From: a virus
Virus record (IMG/VR): IMGVR_UViG_3300011113_000642
Location: 30,855 to 94,854 of that record
DNA: 64,000 bases
Direction: 5' to 3' (one strand)
Positions 42,518 through 49,148 of this stretch are shown here, in pieces. The notes below the pieces were generated by a model. That model was not told where the DNA came from. It ran no database searches and saw only the letters and a list, made by a program, of their open reading frames with translations. The position numbers were made by a program, and so were the translations under genes. Positions within the stretch are counted from its first letter, which is position 1. Each line of letters begins with the position of its first letter.

Positions 42518-43338
42518 TGCCGCGAGGTGTCAGCCGTATTGATGAGGCGATGCTACAGAGGCGGCTTTGGTCACCTAATCTGCTGCGGCCTGCGCTGTGG
42601 TTGGACGCTGCTGATGCTTCTACAGTTTCAGTAGCAACAGGCGTAAGTGAGTGGCGAGATAAAAGCGGCAACAATCGGCACTTTACACAGTCAACACCCG
42701 CAAGCCAGCCAGCGTATAATCTCAACGGCATCAACGGTCTCGGAAGCATCTCCTACGACCCGACAAATGATGCGCTGCAGCGCACACCCGAGGCTTGGGC
42801 ATTTCAGTACCCAATAACTGCATTCATCGTATTCAGAGCGGCAGCATTTACTAACGCCTACAACTCATTATTTGAGTTTTATACTACCAATGGCCCTGGA
42901 AATGCGGGGTGGAGTGACCTCATCAAAAGCAATGGAAGGTCTGCGATTTATGCAACAACTACCGCAGGAACGCAGCCGAATTATGATGGAGCGGGAGTGG
43001 CTACTTACGTTACAAATCGAACCTACATTTTCACAGGTGTACATCAAAACAATTCATTGATTGGGCTTCAGAACGGAAACACAGACGGTAGCAACGCAGG
43101 CTCCTATACCTTACGGACGAATTTAGGGGTATCTCCCTTATACATCGGCTCATCGCCTCTGTTCAGCCGATACACTAACTGGCAAATAGGTGAAGTTATT
43201 ATCACAAATAATGCGGCGCTATCGACATCTGACCGATTGAAGGTTGAAGGGTATCTTGCGTGGAAATGGGGCATCGCTGCTGACGTGGTGGTGAGCAGCC
43301 CCTTCGCTAACCGCCCTCCGCTGATCGGAGATTCATGA
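42517..43338 (+). CDS. LamG/concanavalin-like lectin-domain protein
   Basis: 273 residues from ATG 42517 (TGATG with the previous stop). PALWLDAADASTVSVATGVSEWRDKSGNNRHF near residue 23 opens the jelly-roll, and DRLKVEGYLAWKWGI near 245 closes it; these are typical of LamG-like domains in environmental bacteria and phages. It may bind carbohydrate at the cell surface. GC-richer than the surrounding genes, with codon use to match, suggesting recent acquisition. Confidence 0.75.
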   Translation: MPRGVSRIDEAMLQRRLWSPNLLRPALWLDAADASTVSVATGVSEWRDKSGNNRHFTQSTPASQPAYNLNGINGLGSISYDPTNDALQRTPEAWAFQYPITAFIVFRAAAFTNAYNSLFEFYTTNGPGNAGWSDLIKSNGRSAIYATTTAGTQPNYDGAGVATYVTNRTYIFTGVHQNNSLIGLQNGNTDGSNAGSYTLRTNLGVSPLYIGSSPLFSRYTNWQIGEVIITNNAALSTSDRLKVEGYLAWKWGIAADVVVSSPFANRPPLIGDS

Positions 43339-43339
43339 C

Positions 43340-43507
43340 ATGCCACTAAGAATACGAACACCGTCCATTAGTTCACCCTCCACCAATTCCATATGGTGGC
43401 TTAATGTTGGTGGAGTGTGGAAGCAGGGAACCGTGTGGATCAATGTGAGTGGGGTCTGGAAACAGGCTACGAGGATCTGGTTCAATGTTTCGGGGACTTG
43501 GAAGTAA
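43340..43507 (+). CDS. Trp-rich repeat peptide (55 aa)
   Basis: A 55-residue frame one base after the LamG-like gene. It carries repeats of the form (V/I)W-x-x-V(S/G)G(V/T)WK: WWLNVGGVWKQG, VWINVSGVWKQA, IWFNVSGTWK. Such VxVxGxWK repeats occur in phage tail-fibre proteins as short stacked strands. High Trp content (eight residues) and GC-rich composition, as in the two genes before it. Likely a cargo of the same transferred segment. Confidence 0.65.
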   Translation: MPLRIRTPSISSPSTNSIWWLNVGGVWKQGTVWINVSGVWKQATRIWFNVSGTWK

Positions 43508-43515
43508 ATAATAGG

Positions 43516-43523
43516 GATAAATA
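43516..43523 (+). promoter_or_regulatory. Late promoter box before fibre protein D
   Basis: GATAAATA, seven bases before the ATG at 43531, the same spacing as at 40766-40781; the leader would be about two bases. Confidence 0.5.
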
Positions 43524-43530
43524 TTAAGTA

Positions 43531-45129
43531 ATGGCAATCAATTTTCCCAATAGTCCCGCACCAAATGAAATATACACCTTCAATGGATTATCTTGGAGGT
43601 GGACTGGTTCATCGTGGACAAGTTTGGGAACGGCTGTTATAGGTGCAACAGGAGCCACTGGACCACAAGGAAACACTGGTGCAACTGGGCCCCAAGGAAA
43701 CACTGGTGCAACTGGACCTGTTGGCGATTATGTCATTTCTATCCGTGGTCTTACAGGTGCGGTAGGAATCACCAACGGCAGCGGAATCGGTCTGAGTGTT
43801 TCTGGTCAGACAATGACCTTCAGCAATACTGGAGTTTTGAGCATTGACGGTGGTACTGGTGCCATTACGAATGTTGCTAGAACTAATGTTGATAATAATT
43901 TTAGTGCAAGTCAAACTATTAGTTTAATTAATCCATTCTTAAATCTTGAAGATACGAATACATCAAATATGATTACATTTGATGTGTCTTCAAAAAGTAT
44001 AACTTTTATTGATAATACAGTAGATGATGGTGTTGAAACAACACTTTATTTTAATCCTGTGGGTGCTATCGGTTTTGTAAATACTGGAATTACTTTTCCA
44101 AGTTATAGTACCGTTTTAGCTGGTCTTGCTGGAACTCAAACTTTTACTGGAATTAATACATTTACATCTAGAACAAACTTTAATAGTGGTATAAGTGCTT
44201 CTGGTGGAATAACATTTGCAAATGATATTCGTGTTAATAGTCTTACGGTTGGAAGAGGTGCTGGAAATGTAGATAGTAATGTTGCAATAGGTTTTAATTC
44301 TTTTGATGCCAATGTAAGTGGTAGTAATAATATTGCTATTGGTTATGATGCACTAGGTTCAAATACTATAGGTAATAACAATGCAGCAATTGGACGTTCT
44401 GCTTTGGGTGCTAATACTACAGGAACTGATAATGTTGCTATAGGAAATTCATCATTACAAAATATAACTACAAGCTCCAAAAATATTGCAATAGGTTCTG
44501 ATGCCGGTCGATTACGAGCAAATGGTAATGTTTTAACAAGTGCAACTGGCGGTATTTACATTGGATATAATTCAAGAGGATTTACTTTAGCACAAACTAA
44601 CGAAATTGTAATAGGAACAGATGCACTTGGTTTGGGTTCCAATACAGCAGTCATCGGGGCAACTTCACAAACAGCCGCGACAATTTATGGATTGTTGAAT
44701 ACTCCGGGTGGTTTGAGTGCTGCCGGTGCAACTTTCAGTTCACTTGTAATATTTAATGCCGGAATTTCTGCGGCTGGTGGAGTAACCTTTAGCGGAACAA
44801 TTGCTTCTGATACTGGTTACAGAATTACATCAAACGCAATAAATGCACAGACCGGAACCACATACACGTTCTTGGCTTCAGATAATGGTAAAATTGTTAC
44901 ATTTAACAATGGTTCTGCAATAACTGTAACTATACCCACAGGACTTCCTGTTGGCTTCAACTGCACAGGAATCCAGCTAGGTGCAGGACAAGTAGGATTT
45001 ACCACAGAATCAGGAGTTACACTTCAAAGTTATGGAAATCAATACAAAATGATAGGTCAGCATGCTTCTGCTACTATTATTGAATATTCAAATAACATTG
45101 TGAATCTTTCAGGAAATTTAATTGTATGA
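43531..45129 (+). CDS. Fibre/adhesin protein D with adhesin-head-like repeats (532 aa)
   Basis: N-terminal tag INFPNSPAPNEIYTFNGLSW, a short collagen-like block (about 37-63) and the module [18 protein letters not shown] are all shared with fibre C. Residues about 245-375 carry repeats N(x)AIG(x)xA/SL (NVAIGFNSF, NIAIGYDAL, NAAIGRSAL, NVAIGNSSL, NIAIGSDAG), the head repeat pattern of YadA-like trimeric adhesins, which form a left-handed beta-roll. C-terminal strands follow. A trimeric, host-binding fibre is likely. Confidence 0.8.
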   Translation: MAINFPNSPAPNEIYTFNGLSWRWTGSSWTSLGTAVIGATGATGPQGNTGATGPQGNTGATGPVGDYVISIRGLTGAVGITNGSGIGLSVSGQTMTFSNTGVLSIDGGTGAITNVARTNVDNNFSASQTISLINPFLNLEDTNTSNMITFDVSSKSITFIDNTVDDGVETTLYFNPVGAIGFVNTGITFPSYSTVLAGLAGTQTFTGINTFTSRTNFNSGISASGGITFANDIRVNSLTVGRGAGNVDSNVAIGFNSFDANVSGSNNIAIGYDALGSNTIGNNNAAIGRSALGANTTGTDNVAIGNSSLQNITTSSKNIAIGSDAGRLRANGNVLTSATGGIYIGYNSRGFTLAQTNEIVIGTDALGLGSNTAVIGATSQTAATIYGLLNTPGGLSAAGATFSSLVIFNAGISAAGGVTFSGTIASDTGYRITSNAINAQTGTTYTFLASDNGKIVTFNNGSAITVTIPTGLPVGFNCTGIQLGAGQVGFTTESGVTLQSYGNQYKMIGQHASATIIEYSNNIVNLSGNLIV

Positions 45130-45896
45130 TTACACCAAGCGGTAAAATTGGAATAATCGACAGTCTTCGAAATTACTCTACTGATGGATTGATTTTGAAT
45201 GTGGATTTTTCCAACGACTATGGATTTGCAGGCAATACTGCAAACGATTTGTCAAACAGCACAGTAAAATATTCAACTCCGGGTGGTTATGTTGCTCTTG
45301 TATCGGGTTCAACTGCTATGCCCGGTTACATTGATTTAGATGGGTCAACAGACTACTTAATCGCAGGCTCAACTCTATCTGCATTTGCAGGACTCACCGC
45401 ATTCACGATTGACGCTTGGGTTAAGTTAGATACTTCGCTAACACGGGCAATAGTATCAAACAACGCCGCCGCAGCCGGGTCAGCAAACAAAGGGTTTGCT
45501 CTTATTATCCTTTCTGATAGAACTCCAAGAATAAACCTGAATACAGGATCAGTAAGTTATATCGGCACACTCTCTGGTTTGACTATGGGTACGGGTGAAT
45601 GGACAAATTGGTTCATAACCGTAGAGGAAACGGTTGTTGGTACAACATCCGTAATGAAAGGAAAAGTATTCAGACCCGCAGGACGGTCTGCATCTGATTT
45701 TACGGGAGTATCCATCAGTATAGGAGCACAAGGAATCACAAGCAGCAATCTCATAGCAATCGGAAGACGCTCCACAGCAGCCCTTCAGTATTGGGATGGA
45801 ATGATTGGTGCTGTAAAGGTATACAACAGAGTACTGCCCGAGTCCGAAATGGATTTCAACTACAACGCAGCAAAAACACGCTATGGTCATACATAA
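45126..45896 (+). CDS. LamG-like lectin-domain protein at fibre locus
   Basis: 256 residues. YSTDGLILNVDFSNDYGF, DLDGSTDYLIAGSTLSAFAGLTAFTIDAWVKLD near residue 72 and IGAVKVYNRVLPESEMDFNY near 224 are the canonical LamG/pentraxin-like sandwich pattern, the last being the closing strand motif. It overlaps the adhesin-like gene (ATGA), so it may be its receptor-binding partner. GC rises in the second half of the gene. Confidence 0.82.
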   Translation: MITPSGKIGIIDSLRNYSTDGLILNVDFSNDYGFAGNTANDLSNSTVKYSTPGGYVALVSGSTAMPGYIDLDGSTDYLIAGSTLSAFAGLTAFTIDAWVKLDTSLTRAIVSNNAAAAGSANKGFALIILSDRTPRINLNTGSVSYIGTLSGLTMGTGEWTNWFITVEETVVGTTSVMKGKVFRPAGRSASDFTGVSISIGAQGITSSNLIAIGRRSTAALQYWDGMIGAVKVYNRVLPESEMDFNYNAAKTRYGHT

Positions 45897-46134
45897 TACA
45901 CCACTATATTATGCAATTGTAAATTTTACAGATGTAAATTTACTAAATTTTGAAGAATTTATAACTTCTTTAGAAGGTATTAGATATTCCCTAGATGGAA
46001 CGAAAGCATTAGTAAAGTGGAAAGAAATGCAGATACCACAAAGTATTCAAAATTTAAATTTTGAAGGACCATATAATCAAACTCAAATTTTACAAATTAC
46101 ACAATCATTAAATTGGACAGAATCTGAAACGTAA
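45883..46134 (+). CDS. Conserved small protein, unknown (83 aa)
   Basis: 83 residues, no motif recognised: YYAIVNFTDVNLLNFEEFITSLEGIRYSLDGTKALVKWK then a short helical end. Overlaps the LamG-like gene by 14 bases in another frame. Similar small acidic proteins follow fibre genes in other T4-like phages, possibly as chaperones; that is speculation. It contains the -35 box of the dut promoter in its last codons. Confidence 0.5.
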   Translation: MVIHNTPLYYAIVNFTDVNLLNFEEFITSLEGIRYSLDGTKALVKWKEMQIPQSIQNLNFEGPYNQTQILQITQSLNWTESET

Positions 46135-46141
46135 GTATAAT
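46113..46141 (+). promoter_or_regulatory. Sigma70-like promoter of dut, leaderless geometry
   Basis: TTGGACA (46113-46119), 16-base spacer, TATAAT (46136-46141), six bases to the ATG at 46148. No Shine-Dalgarno. Same layout as the promoter at 31025. Confidence 0.75.
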
Positions 46142-46147
46142 ATACCC

Positions 46148-46666
46148 ATGATCCTCCAATACTTTAAACACTCCCCAGACATTGTAGACCCAAATTTTCA
46201 AACTCGTATGGCAGCTTGTTTTGATTTAGCTGCCTATATTCCCAAAAACGAGAAGATTAAAATTTACAAAGGCAAAAGTTTTACTGAAATTTTACCAGAA
46301 TACGACTCGTCCAACGACAAGACCTTCATCGCCCTGATGCCCGGAGAAAGGGCTCTAATTCGTACTGGATTGACTTTTAACGTGCCCGAGCAGTATTCTA
46401 TCCGTCTACACCCCCGTTCAGGGATGGCCCTTAAATACGGTTTAACGCTGGCCAATTGTGAGGGTATTGTGGACGAAGATTACACACATGAGACCAAAAT
46501 TATTGTCTTGAACACCAATACCGAAGAATCTATCAAAATTTATGATAGGGATAGAATTGCTCAGGCTGAGGTAGTTGAATACGAGCAATGCTACTTCCAA
46601 GAGGTATATAAAGAACCCGACCAGAAATCTGATCGGGTTGGTGGGTTCGGAAGTACTGGAACGTAA
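46148..46666 (+). CDS. dut: dUTPase
   Basis: 172 residues, trimeric dUTPase motifs in order: ACFDLAAY (motif 1, near 23), HPRSGMALKYG (motif 2, near 92), ANCEGIVDEDYTHETKIIVLN (motif 3, with catalytic Asp), YDRDRIAQAEVV (motif 4), RVGGFGSTG (motif 5, near the end). An insert of about 25 residues lies between motifs 1 and 2. It removes dUTP and makes dUMP for ThyX (56110). Monocistronic, with a leaderless-type promoter. Confidence 0.95.
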   Translation: MILQYFKHSPDIVDPNFQTRMAACFDLAAYIPKNEKIKIYKGKSFTEILPEYDSSNDKTFIALMPGERALIRTGLTFNVPEQYSIRLHPRSGMALKYGLTLANCEGIVDEDYTHETKIIVLNTNTEESIKIYDRDRIAQAEVVEYEQCYFQEVYKEPDQKSDRVGGFGSTGT

Positions 46667-46679
46667 TATTTATTCAATA

Positions 46680-47342
46680 TTATTGTCGATATTTTCTTTT
46701 ATTTTTTGCAATAAAAAAACAACTCAATCCAATAAAACTTACTGGTTCTGGAACCAAAATTGGTTGATTACATATATCTAAATCTTCTGTTGGCAAATAT
46801 AATCCAGAATTATATGCATTTAAAGGCAAAAAATTGTAAGTAAAGTTATTCGGAATTGCAATATTAGGTAAAACTTTTGGATTGCTAATAGAGTCATCTG
46901 ATAGAGACTTTATTTTAGGAAAAAAAGTATTTTCTTCGTTATTTACATAACTAGTTTCTATTTGTTGTATAGAATTTATATTTTTTTTATTTTCTTCTTT
47001 ATTGTGTTCCGAACTGATTGAAAGCTCATCTACTAGTTCGTATGGTTTAATATTATTTTTTGATATTTTTTTGTCAAAATTTAATGGCTGTTCTTTATTT
47101 TCAATATTTGAATTATTTTCTTTAATTTTAGTTTTTTCTGGACTTTCTACAGAAGATATAGCCGTTTTTGTGGTATCTAATACAGCTATTAAAGCTTTAG
47201 CACCTTGCTCACCCAAAAGAGTAATTGCTGCAGTGCAAACTATAGTCATTACATAAACTTTTTTTTGTAATTTTTTAACGTTTTGTTTTGCTTCTTCACA
47301 AAGTTTTGCACAGGGTTCGCATACTTGTGGTTTATTTGCCAT
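46680..47342 (-). CDS. PEP-CTERM-like anchored protein
   Basis: 220 residues. N-terminus MANKPQVCEPCAKLCEEAKQ has a CxxC-type cluster, then a hydrophobic helix (about 31-60), an Asn/Lys/Glu-rich middle, and a C-terminus VPEPVSFIGLSCFFIA followed by KNKRKYRQ (197-220). The V-P-E-P, short hydrophobic stretch and basic end form a PEP-CTERM sorting signal, which host exosortases process to anchor proteins in the envelope. No classical signal peptide is evident. Unrecognised otherwise. First in a leftward run of four membrane-linked genes. Confidence 0.6.
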   Translation of the reverse strand: MANKPQVCEPCAKLCEEAKQNVKKLQKKVYVMTIVCTAAITLLGEQGAKALIAVLDTTKTAISSVESPEKTKIKENNSNIENKEQPLNFDKKISKNNIKPYELVDELSISSEHNKEENKKNINSIQQIETSYVNNEENTFFPKIKSLSDDSISNPKVLPNIAIPNNFTYNFLPLNAYNSGLYLPTEDLDICNQPILVPEPVSFIGLSCFFIAKNKRKYRQ

Positions 47343-47398
47343 AATAGTCTTTCTGCTCTAATAGAGACTAATATAAATAATCCACTTTAAAATTTTTT

Positions 47399-47710
47399 TT
47401 ATTTGGATGTATCGGGGTCAATAGAAACTTTTTTGACTTTAGTACTAATTGTTGTGCTTTGTGGTTCTTCCTCAAGGCAGTTTATTGGTTTTTTAATCAA
47501 ATTTCTATAGCCCCACATTAAACCAAGAAGTGCAACAGGACCATACCAAAACAACCATCCATAAGACATTTCTGTTGGTCCGGGTTGTGCAATGTGATCT
47601 TTTAATTGCATCATAACAACATTATCAGATGTGTTATCTGGAACAATTTCTGGATTGGTGCTGCAGGCTACAAGAAAAGTTAGTGTTAAAATAGATAAAA
47701 TATATTTCAT
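47399..47710 (-). CDS. Small lipoprotein with membrane helix
   Basis: 103 residues. MKYILSILTLTFLVAC is a lipoprotein signal peptide with lipobox L13-V14-A15-C16. A hydrophobic helix (WLFWYGPVALLGLMWGYRNL, about 51-70) follows, then a Lys/Ser-rich tail. AAGGAG site. The topology (outer-lipidated end plus an inner helix) could suit a spanin-like or superinfection-immunity role, but no family is recognised. Confidence 0.6.
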   Translation of the reverse strand: MKYILSILTLTFLVACSTNPEIVPDNTSDNVVMMQLKDHIAQPGPTEMSYGWLFWYGPVALLGLMWGYRNLIKKPINCLEEEPQSTTISTKVKKVSIDPDTSK

Positions 47711-47719
47711 GGTTGCTCC

Positions 47720-48157
47720 TTATGATTTTCTGTTTGCTGCTGCCGAACCAAAATAGAATCCAACAATACTTAATAAAATTTCTCTATTTTCAGAAGACCA
47801 GAAGAATCCATTAATTTCTACAAATACCTTCTTGCTAGTTTCTGGAATTAAGCCAAATAAACCCTCGGGATTCTTTACATCTACCTCAATAAAAGTTGGT
47901 ACACCAAAGAATGGTAAAATAAAGGGTGCTGCAAAAGCTCCAAATAGAACTGTAAGGACGATAATTTGCCGTACAACTCTACCCGCATCAAGTGGTACTC
48001 GTTCTGCAGCTTTATTTTGATTTTCTGTAGTTTGTTTGTTTGCCTGAATAAGTCTCTCAAATATTTCTTTTTGATCTTGGCTTTTTTGAGCCATGTAACG
48101 AAAAAGAAACCCAGTTGCTCCACCAGCTACCATACTTATTAATTCTGTCGAAAACAT
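47720..48157 (-). CDS. Holin-like membrane protein (145 aa)
   Basis: Three hydrophobic stretches: about 1-22 (Gly-rich), 63-86 (QIIVLTVLFGAFAAPFILPF) and 124-142 (EILLSIVGFYFGSAAA). A short charged coil lies between the first two. It lies between the lipoprotein gene and a GAF-like membrane protein gene, all leftward. The layout recalls holin genes, but no endolysin is visible in the window, so the lysis role is an inference. Confidence 0.5.
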   Translation of the reverse strand: MFSTELISMVAGGATGFLFRYMAQKSQDQKEIFERLIQANKQTTENQNKAAERVPLDAGRVVRQIIVLTVLFGAFAAPFILPFFGVPTFIEVDVKNPEGLFGLIPETSKKVFVEINGFFWSSENREILLSIVGFYFGSAAANRKS

Positions 48158-48165
48158 AATTTACC

Positions 48166-48756
48166 TCAGTTCTTTTGATAGGAAAGTTGAATTTCTATTG
48201 AATCTCTTGTAGTTTCTGCGTAATCCATTATTGAATTTTGATTTTCCATGTCTGGTGCAAAATCAAAATGCCACTGTAATAAAATAAAACCTATATTTAA
48301 ATTTTTAGATCGCAATGGTAAACAGGCGTAATGTGAAATATTTTCATCTTCAAAAAAGTGTTTTGCGTAAGAATTTGGCATTGCTTCTACGTGGTGTATG
48401 GTTGGTTTATTTTCAAGAATTTTATGAAGCAAAGGAATAAAAAGAGAACAAAGAACATTTTTAAATTTTAATGATTGAGAAATATAGCCTCTATGGGAAG
48501 ATTCATGGGTGATTGAAAATTTTCTCATTGATATACCATCCATAAAGTATTCGCCATTGTGGAATTGTAAAATGCTTACCCTCATCGCTTTACTGTTAAC
48601 ACGAAGTTCTGTTAAGAGTTCATGAATTTCTGTGTGTATTGCAATAAAATTATCTGTTTTTTTACTAGATGACCAAAATTTTTTAATTCCGTAGCCCAAA
48701 CCTAAAATTCCAGCTACAGAATATGCTACTATTTCAAATACTTTTGGTAAATCCAT
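48166..48756 (-). CDS. Membrane-anchored GAF-like protein
   Basis: 196 residues. An N-terminal membrane helix (about 6-27) is followed by a GAF-like fold: MRVSILQFHNGEYFMDGISMRKFSITHES, then LPLRSKNLNIGFILLQW. The QFHNG...S-M-x-K-x-S-x-T-x-E pattern is familiar from phage and bacterial membrane proteins of unknown job. It is preceded by a late promoter box on the minus strand. Sensor-like regulation of lysis is possible but unproven. Confidence 0.6.
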   Translation of the reverse strand: MDLPKVFEIVAYSVAGILGLGYGIKKFWSSSKKTDNFIAIHTEIHELLTELRVNSKAMRVSILQFHNGEYFMDGISMRKFSITHESSHRGYISQSLKFKNVLCSLFIPLLHKILENKPTIHHVEAMPNSYAKHFFEDENISHYACLPLRSKNLNIGFILLQWHFDFAPDMENQNSIMDYAETTRDSIEIQLSYQKN

Positions 48757-48776
48757 AAAAAAACTCCGTGTCTTAA

Positions 48777-48784
48777 TATTTAGA
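48777..48784 (-). promoter_or_regulatory. Late promoter box of the leftward membrane-gene run
   Basis: TCTAAATA on the minus strand, 20 bases before the ATG at 48756, with a CGGAG site in the leader. Divergent from the promoter of the DUF1599 gene. Confidence 0.45.
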
Positions 48785-48785
48785 C

Positions 48786-48815
48786 TTGACGAGCCCCCAA
48801 TATGGGGTATATTAT
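48786..48815 (+). promoter_or_regulatory. Sigma70-like promoter of the DUF1599-polymerase operon
   Basis: TTGACG (48786-48791) with TATATT at 48808-48813 (16-base spacer) or TATTAT at 48810-48815 (18). The ATG at 48822 follows six to eight bases after the -10, again leaderless geometry. A CCCCCAATATGGGG inverted repeat occupies the spacer and may be an operator. Confidence 0.65.
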
Positions 48816-48821
48816 TAGCCT

Positions 48822-49148
48822 ATGACTACAAGAGAAGACTTATTTAAACTACACGAATCAATCTCCAAAGAAGCCCTAGAATTGATGAAAAAGAAGAACA
48901 ATGACTATGCTTCTGGTTCTGACCCTTTTATGAATTTTCGTAGAGCAGAATATCTGGGTTTTGCTACCGCAGAACTGGGAGTTCTTATTCGTATGACAGA
49001 CAAGATGTCCAGAATTTCTACCTATCTCAATCAAGGTAAACTTTCATTGTCTAATGAGAGCGTTTATGACGCTATTGTTGACATTGTTAACTATAGTGTT
49101 ATACTTGCTGGTCTTCTTAAAGACAAGGAATCAAAGAACGCTAAATGA
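48822..49148 (+). CDS. DUF1599-family protein (nucleotide modification-associated)
   Basis: 108 residues. LMKKKNNDYASGSDPFMNFRRAE near residue 21, then GVLIRMTDKMSRI near 64 and AIVDIVNYSVILAGLL near 88, fit the DUF1599 domain, which is found in phages and has been linked to modified-nucleotide operons; the fold resembles MazG-like all-helical pyrophosphatases. It is ATGA-coupled to the DNA polymerase gene, so a role in the dNTP pool is plausible. Confidence 0.75.
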   Translation: MTTREDLFKLHESISKEALELMKKKNNDYASGSDPFMNFRRAEYLGFATAELGVLIRMTDKMSRISTYLNQGKLSLSNESVYDAIVDIVNYSVILAGLLKDKESKNAK

